Assembly (NCBI GenBank): GCA_052325345.1
Contig: JBKQVG010000168.1
Span: forward strand, 1-30,567
From: JBEKYD01 sp052325345
GTDB lineage: Bacteria; Acidobacteriota; Terriglobia; Bryobacterales; Bryobacteraceae
Direction of reading: 5' to 3'
DNA: 30,567 bases
Shown here: one piece after another, positions 1 to 7,753 of the stretch
How the letters are laid out: the number at the start of each line of letters is the position of its first letter
Position numbering within the stretch: position 1 is the first letter of the stretch
Translations under genes and position numbers: made by a program
Notes under the pieces: model-generated
Told to the model about the DNA's origin: nothing
The model's input: only the letters and a program-made list of their open reading frames with translations
Database searches by the model: none

Positions 1-762
1 GTGAGCGCCAATCCGCAATCGCAGGAAGTGATTCGCTTCGAACCTTTTTATTCTTTTCGCCACGGATCGACGCGGCAGAAGATTCAGGCTTTCTGGCACG
101 CGGCGCGGCGCCGGTCGACGGCGAGGGACGACGAGGGCACGGACGTGTACCTCACGCTGGTGGATCTTTCCTCGCGGCCGGTTCACCCCGATGCGGACGC
201 GCTGACGGTGCGCACCATCTGCACCAACCGCGACCTGCCGGCGCGGCTGCCTTTCGGCAACGAAGCCGGCGATTTCGAGCTGGAAGGCGTGGTGCCGATG
301 AAACGCATCGTGGCGCTGATGAAACCCACGGATACGCTGCGGCCGCCGGTGGGAAAGGACACGCTATGGCGGCTGGTGAGCCAGCTTTCGCTCAATTACC
401 TGTCGCTGGTATCGGAAGGACGCGAGGCGCTGCAGGAGCTGCTGCGGATCTACAATTTCACCGGTTCGACTTACGCCGATAAACAGATCGAAGGGCTGGT
501 GGGACTGGAAAGCCGGCGGCACTTCGCGCGCGTGGTTTCGGGCGGGGCGAGTTCGTTTACGCGCGGCCTGCAGGTGGACCTGGAGTTCGACGAGGAGCAG
601 TTCGTGGGGGGCGGGGTGTACCTGTTCGCCGCGGTGCTGGAAGCGTTCCTGGGGTTGTATGTATCGCTGAACAGCTTCACCCAACTGCGCGTGCGGACGC
701 GGCAGAGAAAGGAGATGCTGTGCCAATGGCCACCGCGGGCAGGCCAGAAAATCTTGCTGTAG
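1..762 (+). CDS. tssF: Type VI secretion baseplate protein TssF (3' part, truncated by window start)
   Basis: This is the C-terminal 253 residues of a TssF/VasA/ImpG-family protein, a baseplate subunit that forms the wedge with TssG, TssE and TssK. The reading frame is open to base 1, and TssF proteins are usually about 600 residues, so more than half of the gene lies upstream. The GTG at base 1 is probably an internal valine. Family assignment rests on the late segment with LFGNEAGDFEL-like strand composition (LPFGNEAGDFELEG), the helix SLNYLSL and the end LYVSLNSFTQL, together with the position directly before tssG. The stop at 760-762 lies inside tssG, so the two genes overlap by about 40 nt and are probably translationally coupled, which suits two proteins of one wedge complex. 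Confidence 0.88.
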   Translation: MSANPQSQEVIRFEPFYSFRHGSTRQKIQAFWHAARRRSTARDDEGTDVYLTLVDLSSRPVHPDADALTVRTICTNRDLPARLPFGNEAGDFELEGVVPMKRIVALMKPTDTLRPPVGKDTLWRLVSQLSLNYLSLVSEGREALQELLRIYNFTGSTYADKQIEGLVGLESRRHFARVVSGGASSFTRGLQVDLEFDEEQFVGGGVYLFAAVLEAFLGLYVSLNSFTQLRVRTRQRKEMLCQWPPRAGQKILL

Positions 763-1766
763 ACCTGGAGCGCTGGCCGGTGGCGGAATCGCTCGCCCGG
801 GAGCCGTACCGTTTCGAATTTTTCCAGGCGGTGCGGCTGTTGGCGCGCATGTTTCCGCGGCGCCAGGTGGTGGGCCGTTTCTCCAACCCGCGGGACGAAG
901 TGGCGCGGCTGGGGGTGAATCCGCACATGGCGTTTCCCGCCAGCCAGGTGCAGGAACTGGAGCCTTCGGCGGACGGGCCGGCGCAGATGCGGGTGAATTT
1001 CATGGGGTTGATCGGCCCGCTGGGAGTGCTGCCGATGCCCTACAGCGAGATGGTGCTGGAGCGCATGCGGGCCCGCGATTATACCACCCGCGATTTCTTC
1101 GACATCTTCCATCACCGCATGATTTCCCTGTTTTTTCAGGCGTGGGAGAAGTACCGCTTCACTATCGCTTACGAGCGCGGGGAGAGAGACCGGTTTTCGC
1201 GCCACCTGATGGCGTTGATCGGGCTGGACACGCCGGGTTTAGAGAACCGGCAGAAGGTGGGCGACGATTCGCTGCTGTTCTACAGCGGGCTCATGTCGCT
1301 GGAGGCGCGGTCGGCGCTGGGATTGCGCCAGATTCTGCTGGATTATTTCGGCGTGCCGGTGGAGATCGACCAGTTCGTGGGCGCCTGGTACGCGCTGGCG
1401 CCGGACGCGCAGTGCGCGCTCGACGAGAGCCGAGGGGATTCGGAATGTTTGGGCTTCGGCTGCGTGGTGGGAGATGAAGTCTGGGACCAGCAGTCGCGCG
1501 TGCGCATCCGGCTGGGGCCGCTGGACCTGGCCGAATACCGCGGCTTTCTGCCGGGCGGGGAAGGGCACCGCGCGATTCGCGCGCTGGCGGCTTTTTATGC
1601 GGGCAGCGAATTCGATCTGGAGTTGCAGTTGATTCTGAGGCGGGACGCGGTACCCGCCTGCACGCTGCCGGACGCCGCACCGGAGGCGCCGCAGTTGGGA
1701 TGGACGAGCTGGATGAAATCGGCTCCGTTCCATCGCGATCCGGGTGAGACCATTCTCGAAATATAG
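720..1766 (+). CDS. tssG: Type VI secretion baseplate protein TssG
   Basis: This encodes a 348-residue TssG (VasB/ImpH, DUF1305) protein, the baseplate wedge partner of TssF. Length is typical for the family. Family features are the N-terminal helix EFFQAVRLLARMF (about residues 34-46), the segment VNFMGLIGPLGVLP (about 99-112) and the FFDIFHHRMISLFFQAWEKYR stretch that most TssG proteins carry in some form. The start is either GTG at 720 or ATG at 726. Both follow GGAG at 711-714, and the GTG spacing of 5 nt is reasonable. The gene begins inside tssF and ends just before clpV, so all three are one operon. A cytoplasmic structural role is inferred from the family. Confidence 0.9.
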   Translation: MPMATAGRPENLAVDLERWPVAESLAREPYRFEFFQAVRLLARMFPRRQVVGRFSNPRDEVARLGVNPHMAFPASQVQELEPSADGPAQMRVNFMGLIGPLGVLPMPYSEMVLERMRARDYTTRDFFDIFHHRMISLFFQAWEKYRFTIAYERGERDRFSRHLMALIGLDTPGLENRQKVGDDSLLFYSGLMSLEARSALGLRQILLDYFGVPVEIDQFVGAWYALAPDAQCALDESRGDSECLGFGCVVGDEVWDQQSRVRIRLGPLDLAEYRGFLPGGEGHRAIRALAAFYAGSEFDLELQLILRRDAVPACTLPDAAPEAPQLGWTSWMKSAPFHRDPGETILEI

Positions 1767-1776
1767 GAGACAAGCC

Positions 1777-4476
1777 ATGGACTTGATGAAACCGCTGGTG
1801 GGCCGGCTGAACCCCACCACACGCAAAGCGCTCGAAGACGCGGTTGGCCTGTGCGTATCGCAAACCCACTTCAACCTGGAAGTGGAACACTTTCTCTCCA
1901 AGCTGCTGGAGGCGACCGAGACCGACTTCGCCATCATTATTAAAGCGTTCGGGGTGGACCGGTCGCGGCTGGCGGCGGAGATCGCCGGAAGCCTGGAACG
2001 GATGAAGCGGGGCAACGCGCGCGGTCCCTCTTATACTCCCAGCCTGGTGAAAGCGCTGAGCGACGCGTGGACGATCGGGTCGCTGGAGTTCGGCGGAACC
2101 CAGATCCGCTCGGGCTTCGTGATTCTGGCGTTGGCCGCAAGCGAGGAGCTGTCGCGGCTGATGCGCGATTTCAGCAAGGAGTTCCTGAAGATCGAGCCGG
2201 AGTCGCTGCGCAAACAGATGCCGGCGATCATGGAAGATTCGCTGGAATTCGTGGCGCAGCCAGCGGCCGCGGCGGCGGCGGCTTCGGGCGGCGCGGCGGG
2301 CGCCAAGCCGGGCGGCAAGACGCCCAACATCGATCAGTTCACAGTGAATCTCACCGAGAACGCCAAGAACGGAAAGATCGACAATGTTTTGGGCCGCGAT
2401 TTCGAAATCCGGCAGATCGTCGATATTCTCACCCGCCGGCGGCAGAACAACCCCATTCTGACGGGCGAGGCCGGGGTGGGGAAAACCGCGGTGGTGGAAG
2501 GTTTCGCGCTCAGGATCACGCAGGGCGACGTGCCGCCGGTGCTGCGCAACGTGACCGTGCGCACGCTGGACCTGGCGCTGCTGCAGGCCGGAGCGGGGGT
2601 GAAGGGCGAGTTCGAAAATCGGCTGAAGGGGCTGATTGAAGAAGTCAAGTCGTCGCCCATTCCCATCATTCTTTTTATCGATGAAGCGCACACCATGATC
2701 GGGGCCGGCGGCGCGGCGGGGCAGAACGACGCCGCCAACCTGCTGAAGCCCGCGCTGGCTCGCGGAGAGCTGCGCACGATCGCGGCCACCACCTGGTCGG
2801 AATACAAGAAATATTTCGAAAAAGATCCAGCCCTGACGCGGCGTTTCCAGGTGGTCAAGGTGGAGGAACCCGACGAAAAGAAGTGCCAGGTGATGCTGCG
2901 CGGGCTCGTGCCGGCGCTCGAAAAACACCACAACGTGCGCATTCTGGACGAAGGGCTGACCGCCGCGGTGAAGTTTTCGCACCGCTACCTGGCGGACCGG
3001 CAGCTTCCCGATAAAGCGGTCAGCGTGCTGGATACGGCCTGCGCGCGGCTATCGCTGAGCCAGAACGCGACGCCTCCGGCGCTGGAAGACGCGATTCGGG
3101 AAATCGACGATTGCACGGTGCAGACGCGCGTGCTGGAACGCGAATCGGCGCTGGGCGCGGACCACGCGGAGCGGCTGGCGGCGGTGGGCAAACTAAAGAC
3201 CGCCGCGGAGGCGCGCAAGGTGGAGCTCGAAGCCCGCTGGCAGAAAGAGCGCGAACTGGTGAACCGCATCCGCGAGCTGCGCGGCACGCTGGAAGATGCC
3301 AAGACGGAAACGCTAGCCGCCGTGCCTCAGGCAGTTGCCGCCGGCGCGGCTCCCGCGGCTGCGCCCGCCGCGCCCGCTTTGGCGGTGGACCCGCAAGCGG
3401 CGCGCGCCGAATTGGACCGGCTCAACGCGGAACTGGAAGCCCTGCAGGGCGAAAATCCGTTGATGCGGGTGTGCGTGGACGCGCACATCGTGGGCGACGT
3501 GGTTTCCGCCTGGACCGGGATTCCCATCGGCAAGATGCTGAAGGACGAAGTGGAGTCGGTGCTTTCGCTGGAAAAGCACCTGGGGCGCCGCGTGATTGGC
3601 CAGGACCATGCGCTGGGCGCCATCAGCGAGCGCATTCGCACCTCCAAGGCGGGCATGGAGGATCCCTCCAAGCCGATCGGCGTATTCCTGCTGGTGGGGC
3701 CGAGCGGGGTGGGAAAGACGGAGACCGCGCTGGCGCTGGCCGATCTGCTTTACGGCGGCGAGAGAAACATGATCACGATTAACATGTCCGAGTTTCAAGA
3801 GGCGCACACGGTTTCCACGCTGAAGGGGTCGCCGCCGGGATACGTGGGCTACGGCGAGGGCGGGGTGTTGACCGAAGCGGTGCGGCGCCGGCCTTACTCG
3901 GTGGTGCTGCTGGACGAATGCGAGAAGGCGCATCCGGACGTGCTCGAGCTCTTCTTCCAGGTATTCGACAAAGGCAAGATGGAGGACGGCGAGGGGCGGG
4001 AGATCGATTTCAAGAATACGATCATCATTTTGACCTCCAATGCGGGCACGGACACGCTCATGAAGCTGACCGCCGATCCCGAGACCACGCCCGGTCCCGA
4101 GGCCCTGGTGAAGGCGCTCAAGCCGGAGATGAACAAGATCTTCAAGCCGGCATTCCTGGGCCGCCTGGTGATCATTCCTTACTTTCCGGTGCGCGACGAA
4201 GCGTTGAAGCAGATCGTTCGCCTGAAGGTCGCGAAGATCCAGCGGCGTCTCGAGGAAACTCACAAGATCGCCCTGACCCACGACGAGCAACTGGTGGAGG
4301 AAGTGGCCCGGCGCTGCACCGAAGTCGAGAGCGGGGCGCGCAACGTCGACAATATTCTGACCAATACGCTGCTGCCGGAGATTTCCCGGCGCATTCTGGG
4401 GCGCCTGGCGGAGCGGCAAAAGCCGGCGCCGATTCACGTTACGATCGGCGAAAACGGGGCTTTCGTTTACAATTGA
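1777..4476 (+). CDS. clpV: T6SS sheath-disassembly AAA+ ATPase ClpV (TssH)
   Basis: This Hsp100/ClpB-type ATPase of 899 residues recycles contracted TssB/TssC sheath. An N-terminal ClpN-like domain (about 1-155) is followed by AAA-1 with Walker A GEAGVGKT (230-237) and Walker B ending D302-E303, a middle domain (about 440-560), and AAA-2 with Walker A GPSGVGKT (641-648) and Walker B VVLLDE (709-714). ClpV rather than ClpB is indicated by its place between tssG and vgrG and by the family N-terminus. The ATG at 1777 is chosen because GGAG at 1766-1769 precedes it by 7 nt; an upstream in-frame GTG at 1744 lacks such a site. Two Ala/Pro/Gly-rich linkers (about 159-182 and 513-538) are unusual in length and may add flexibility. 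Confidence 0.96.
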   Translation: MDLMKPLVGRLNPTTRKALEDAVGLCVSQTHFNLEVEHFLSKLLEATETDFAIIIKAFGVDRSRLAAEIAGSLERMKRGNARGPSYTPSLVKALSDAWTIGSLEFGGTQIRSGFVILALAASEELSRLMRDFSKEFLKIEPESLRKQMPAIMEDSLEFVAQPAAAAAAASGGAAGAKPGGKTPNIDQFTVNLTENAKNGKIDNVLGRDFEIRQIVDILTRRRQNNPILTGEAGVGKTAVVEGFALRITQGDVPPVLRNVTVRTLDLALLQAGAGVKGEFENRLKGLIEEVKSSPIPIILFIDEAHTMIGAGGAAGQNDAANLLKPALARGELRTIAATTWSEYKKYFEKDPALTRRFQVVKVEEPDEKKCQVMLRGLVPALEKHHNVRILDEGLTAAVKFSHRYLADRQLPDKAVSVLDTACARLSLSQNATPPALEDAIREIDDCTVQTRVLERESALGADHAERLAAVGKLKTAAEARKVELEARWQKERELVNRIRELRGTLEDAKTETLAAVPQAVAAGAAPAAAPAAPALAVDPQAARAELDRLNAELEALQGENPLMRVCVDAHIVGDVVSAWTGIPIGKMLKDEVESVLSLEKHLGRRVIGQDHALGAISERIRTSKAGMEDPSKPIGVFLLVGPSGVGKTETALALADLLYGGERNMITINMSEFQEAHTVSTLKGSPPGYVGYGEGGVLTEAVRRRPYSVVLLDECEKAHPDVLELFFQVFDKGKMEDGEGREIDFKNTIIILTSNAGTDTLMKLTADPETTPGPEALVKALKPEMNKIFKPAFLGRLVIIPYFPVRDEALKQIVRLKVAKIQRRLEETHKIALTHDEQLVEEVARRCTEVESGARNVDNILTNTLLPEISRRILGRLAERQKPAPIHVTIGENGAFVYN

Positions 4477-4529
4477 CCGATCTCGTGCGGGGGTGGCGCA
4501 GCCCATCCCCGCCGCGGAGGAAATAACCC

Positions 4530-6521
4530 ATGTTTGCGCAAACCGACCGCCCGCTCAGGCTTCAAACTCCGCTCGGCGCCGACGCGATTTTCGTAAGCGG
4601 CGTCAAAGGGCGGGAAGCCCTGTCGGCATTGTTTCATTACGAGCTCGACGCCTTCTGGCAGGGGAGCGGCGATTTTCCGTTCAGCCAACTGCTGGGGAAA
4701 CCGGTGACGCTCACCATGACCACGCTGGGAGGCGCGCGCACCGTCAACGGCATCGTCAACGGGATTTCGCAACTGGAGCTGGACAAGTACCTGCACCTGC
4801 GCATTCAGGTGGCGCCCAAACTCTGGACTCTGACCCGCACCGCGCAAAGCCGCATCTTTCAACAGAAGAGCGTTCCGGACATCCTCACGGCGGTGCTCGC
4901 GGGGCTAACCACTCAACAGCAGTTGACGGGCACTTACAAGCCGCGCGAATACTGCGTGCAATACCGCGAGACCGATTTCGCTTTCGCCAGCCGGCTGATG
5001 GAAGAGGAGGGCATTTTCTATTTCTTCCAGCATTCGGCCAGCGATCATACCATGGTGATCGGAGACAGCCCGCAGGTACACCAGGACCTCGGTCTGCAAC
5101 CCTCCATCCGCTACGAAGAGGCGATGGGCGGCACGCGCGACGATCTGCGCATTTATGGCTGGAACAAAGCGCAGGATCTGCGCTCGGGCAAGTATACGGT
5201 TCGCGACTTCCACTTCGAAAACCCGGACTCCAACTACGAGTCCAGCAAAACCATCCAGCCGAACGTGCAGGTGGGCGCCGTCTCGCACGACCTGACCGCG
5301 GGCCCCAACGCCTCCTGGGAACTTTACGACTATCCCGGCGATTATGCGCTGCGGTTCGACGGCGTGAGCTCCGGCGGCGGGGACCAGCCTTCGAATCTGC
5401 AGGACGCTTTCCCCGACGCCGACCGCACGGTGGCGATTCGCATGAAGCAGGAGGCCGTCGCCAGCATTCTGATTCGCGGCGAAAGCAATCACGAGGGGCT
5501 CACGCCGGGTTACAAGTTTCAACTCACCAATCACTTTTCCGACAACGGAGAATTTGTGCTGACGGGCGTGGAACACGAGGCCACCCAGCCCATCGAGCCG
5601 GACCGGAACACGGCGCCTTACACCTACGAAAACCGGTTCACGGCGATTCCCGCCGCGCTGCCCTATACGCCGGCGCGCACCACCCCGCAGCCGGTGGTTC
5701 ATGGCGTGCAAACGGCGATTGTGGTGGGGCCGCCGGGCGACGAAATCTTTCCCGACAAGTACGGCCGCGTGAAAGTGCAGTTCCCCTGGGACCGCCAGGG
5801 CCAAAACAACGCCAGCAGCTCCTGCTGGCTGCGCGTGGCCACGTCCTGGGCGGGCAAGCAATGGGGCGCGATCCATATTCCGCGCATCGGGCAGGAGGTG
5901 ATGGTCGATTTTCTGGAAGGCGACCCCGACCGCCCCATCATCGTCGGCAGCGTGTATAACAACGATCAGATGCCGCCCTACACGCTTCCCGACAACAAGA
6001 CGCAAAGCGGGATCAAGAGCCGCAGCTCGCAGGGCGGAGCCGCCGCCAACTACAACGAATTCCGCTTCGAAGACAAAATGGGCAGCGAGGAAATTCTGCT
6101 GCACGCCGAGAAAGACCTGACCACCGAGGTGGAGCACGACGAGAATCGTACGGTGGGCAATAATCGCACCACCACGATTCAGGTGAACGAGACCAAGACG
6201 GTGCACGGCAAGGAGACCATCACCATCGACGGCAATCAGTCCACCGAGATCACGCAGGGCAACCAGGCCACCGAGCTGAAGATGGGCAACCAGTCCACGA
6301 CCCTGGATATGGGCAACCAGAGCACGGACGTGCAACTCGGCAGCATCAGCATGCAGGCGATGCAATCCATCACGCTCACGGTGGGAGGGAACAGCATCAC
6401 CATCGATCAGACCGGAATCACCATCAGCGGGATGATGGTCACCATCAGCGCCGATACGATATTGCAGGCCAGCGGCGATGCGATGACGCAAATCCAGGGC
6501 GGAATCGTTATGATTAACTAA
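4530..6521 (+). CDS. vgrG: T6SS spike protein VgrG (TssI)
   Basis: This is a 663-residue VgrG, the trimeric puncturing spike at the tip of the Hcp tube. The N-terminal two thirds match the gp27-like/Rhs-VgrG fold: PLRLQTPLGADAIFVSG near the start, YKPREYCVQYRETDFAFASRLMEEEG-type segment near residues 130-165, and the OB-fold stretch FPDKYGRVKVQFPWDR (about 410-425). The last part (about 530-663) is a gp5-like beta-helical needle rich in T, N, G and I, containing four exact 9-residue repeats. There is no added enzymatic domain after the needle, so this is a structural rather than an evolved VgrG. The start is clear: GGAGG at 4516-4520 is 9 nt before ATG. It is followed by an accessory gene and a PAAR gene, the usual spike cassette. 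Confidence 0.95.
   Translation: MFAQTDRPLRLQTPLGADAIFVSGVKGREALSALFHYELDAFWQGSGDFPFSQLLGKPVTLTMTTLGGARTVNGIVNGISQLELDKYLHLRIQVAPKLWTLTRTAQSRIFQQKSVPDILTAVLAGLTTQQQLTGTYKPREYCVQYRETDFAFASRLMEEEGIFYFFQHSASDHTMVIGDSPQVHQDLGLQPSIRYEEAMGGTRDDLRIYGWNKAQDLRSGKYTVRDFHFENPDSNYESSKTIQPNVQVGAVSHDLTAGPNASWELYDYPGDYALRFDGVSSGGGDQPSNLQDAFPDADRTVAIRMKQEAVASILIRGESNHEGLTPGYKFQLTNHFSDNGEFVLTGVEHEATQPIEPDRNTAPYTYENRFTAIPAALPYTPARTTPQPVVHGVQTAIVVGPPGDEIFPDKYGRVKVQFPWDRQGQNNASSSCWLRVATSWAGKQWGAIHIPRIGQEVMVDFLEGDPDRPIIVGSVYNNDQMPPYTLPDNKTQSGIKSRSSQGGAAANYNEFRFEDKMGSEEILLHAEKDLTTEVEHDENRTVGNNRTTTIQVNETKTVHGKETITIDGNQSTEITQGNQATELKMGNQSTTLDMGNQSTDVQLGSISMQAMQSITLTVGGNSITIDQTGITISGMMVTISADTILQASGDAMTQIQGGIVMIN
6231..6338 (+). 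repeat. Four tandem 27-bp / 9-residue repeats in the VgrG needle
   Basis: Copies start at 6231, 6258, 6285 and 6312, exactly 27 bp apart, encoding GNQSTEITQ, GNQATELKM, GNQSTTLDM and GNQSTDVQL. A degenerate fifth unit, GSISMQAMQ, follows. The pattern G-N-Q-(S/A)-T is conserved while the last four residues vary. It likely forms successive turns or strands of the trimeric beta-helix needle. Confidence 0.9.
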
Positions 6522-6525
6522 AGCC

Positions 6526-7113
6526 ATGGGCGATAGCGGGACGGTCACGAAGTCGGCGGCGGAAACCATTGCCGGGGTGGCGGAGCTGGGCGATGAGGCG
6601 CTGGCTCTGCTCGAACCGGAGCTCGATCCGCGCACCTTTGTCGAGCGCATGACCGAGGGAAAGCTGTATCGCGACGCGGTGCAATTCCTGGCGCACGCTC
6701 TGCCGAAAAGGGAAGCGGTGTGGTGGGCCTGGGTGGCGGCGCGGCGCGCATCGGGCACGAACCCTCCGCCCAAAATCGCCGCCGCGCTGACGGCGGTGGA
6801 GAATTGGATTTCCCAGCCCAGCGACGAAAATCGGCGGGCGGCGAGGGCGGCCGGAGAGAAGGCGGAGTTTCGCACTCCGGCCGGCTGCGTAGGCCTGGCG
6901 GTGTTTCTGAGCGGGGGCAGCCTGGCGGCGCCGGGCGCACCCGAAGTCCCGCCGGGCGAGTTCTTGAGCGCCAAGATGGTAGCCGGCGCGGTAATCGTTT
7001 CGGCCCTGTCGACGGAACCGGAAAAAGGCCCGGAGAAATTTCAGAGCTTTATTTCGCAAGGGCTGGAAGTGGCGCGGCGGATCAAGCTCTGGGAGCCGAA
7101 GAAGAAGGCATAG
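6526..7113 (+). CDS. T6SS-associated protein of unknown function (possibly DUF6931 type), between vgrG and PAAR
   Basis: This 195-residue, mainly helical soluble protein has no signal peptide and no membrane span. A central segment, AVQFLAHALPKREAVWWAW (about residues 47-65), recalls small accessory proteins encoded next to vgrG/PAAR genes in other soil bacteria; the DUF6931 label is from memory and needs a profile search. The C-terminus is basic (KLWEPKKKA). It starts 4 nt after the vgrG stop and ends 13 nt before the PAAR start, with a run AGGAGG (7113-7118) serving the next gene. The context suggests a spike adaptor or loading factor. It could also be an effector, but no catalytic motif is visible. 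Confidence 0.75.
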   Translation: MGDSGTVTKSAAETIAGVAELGDEALALLEPELDPRTFVERMTEGKLYRDAVQFLAHALPKREAVWWAWVAARRASGTNPPPKIAAALTAVENWISQPSDENRRAARAAGEKAEFRTPAGCVGLAVFLSGGSLAAPGAPEVPPGEFLSAKMVAGAVIVSALSTEPEKGPEKFQSFISQGLEVARRIKLWEPKKKA

Positions 7114-7126
7114 CAGGAGGAACCCC

Positions 7127-7420
7127 ATGGGATCGCCCGCCTCGCGCCTTACCGACATGCACGTTTGCCCCATGGTCACGGTGCTGGTGCCGCACGTGGG
7201 CGGACCCATTCTGGCGCCGGGAGCGCCCACCGTCCTGATCGGCGGCCTGCCCGCGGCGCGTGTCACCGACATGGCCGTTTGCGTGGGTCCTCCGGACGTC
7301 ATCGTTCTGGGCTCCTTCACGGTCTTGACGGAAGAAATGCCGCAGGCTCGCATCGGCGATCTCACGGCCCACGGCGGCACCATCGTGCTCGGCGATTTCA
7401 CCGTGCTGGTGGGGGGATAG
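7127..7420 (+). CDS. PAAR-domain protein, T6SS spike tip
   Basis: This encodes a 97-residue single-domain PAAR protein, the conical tip that caps the VgrG trimer. PAAR signatures are the opening ASRLTDMHVCP, the repeated hairpin pattern GGPILAPGAPTVLIGGLPAARVTD (split here as GGPILAPGAPTV and IGGLPAARVTD) and the terminal GGTIVLGDFTVLVGG. His and Cys residues in DMHVCP and AVCVGP plus the C-terminal AHGG His are likely metal ligands. AGGAGG at 7113-7118 precedes the ATG by 8 nt. There is no toxin extension, so effectors must bind non-covalently or be encoded elsewhere. A decayed copy of the same 3' end occurs at 8725-8790. Confidence 0.93.
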   Translation: MGSPASRLTDMHVCPMVTVLVPHVGGPILAPGAPTVLIGGLPAARVTDMAVCVGPPDVIVLGSFTVLTEEMPQARIGDLTAHGGTIVLGDFTVLVGG

Positions 7421-7442
7421 GCCGCACGCTGATCGGCAGGCG

Positions 7443-7448
7443 TAAAAT
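7443..7448 (+). promoter_or_regulatory. Possible -10 element of the orphan antitoxin gene
   Basis: TAAAAT lies 23 nt upstream of the ATG at 7466 and is followed by AGAGTGAGGA, which can act as ribosome binding site. No clear -35 box is seen. A nearly identical block precedes the gene at 8862 (TACTCT then AGAGTAAGGA), with 12 of 16 bases shared, which supports a functional element. Confidence 0.35.
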
Positions 7449-7465
7449 AGAGTGAGGAAACAGCC

Positions 7466-7684
7466 ATGGACGTCACGCTATCTGCGGACTTGAGAAGGCA
7501 GGTCGAGCAAGAGCTCGCCAGCGGCCGCTATCGGAGCCCCGATGAGCGGATCGAGCAAGCTGTCAGGCAGTTCCTCGACGAGCGTCGGCGCGCTGGTCGG
7601 CGGCTCGATGCGCTCCGCAGGATCGGCCTGGCGGTCGATGACGCGGGCCTGTACGAGCGCGTGTCGGTTCCCGAAGAAGCTTGA
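7466..7684 (+). CDS. ParD/CopG-like ribbon-helix-helix antitoxin, apparently without toxin
   Basis: This 72-residue protein resembles type II ParD-family antitoxins. The N-terminal strand DVTLSADLRRQVEQELASG and the segment YRSPDERIEQAVRQFLDE form the typical ribbon-helix-helix, and the acidic C-terminal tail (LAVDDAGLYERVSVPEEA) would be the toxin-binding part. Normally a parE or PIN gene overlaps or directly follows. Here the next 69 bp are noncoding and the next gene runs on the other strand, so this is an orphan antitoxin. It sits 45 bp after the PAAR gene. It could act as a stand-alone DNA-binding repressor or be a remnant of a lost pair. Confidence 0.75.
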   Translation: MDVTLSADLRRQVEQELASGRYRSPDERIEQAVRQFLDERRRAGRRLDALRRIGLAVDDAGLYERVSVPEEA

Positions 7685-7753
7685 AAACCACATTCGCTCG
7701 ATAAACCTGGTCTACATCACACCCCGCGTGGCTGCTCCGGGGAAGCAGGCGGA

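Noticed and set aside
1291..2982. 563-residue open frame on the minus strand opposite tssG/clpV
   Set aside because: It is antisense to well-identified genes, has the Arg/His/Gln-rich composition of GC-rich shadow frames and no family likeness.
6231..6338. Possible CRISPR-like array
   Set aside because: The 27-bp units are contiguous coding repeats in vgrG without spacers.
4905..6974. 689-residue minus-strand open frame opposite vgrG
   Set aside because: vgrG on the plus strand is certain; the antisense frame is repetitive in His, Val and Gly and spans the junction with the next gene.
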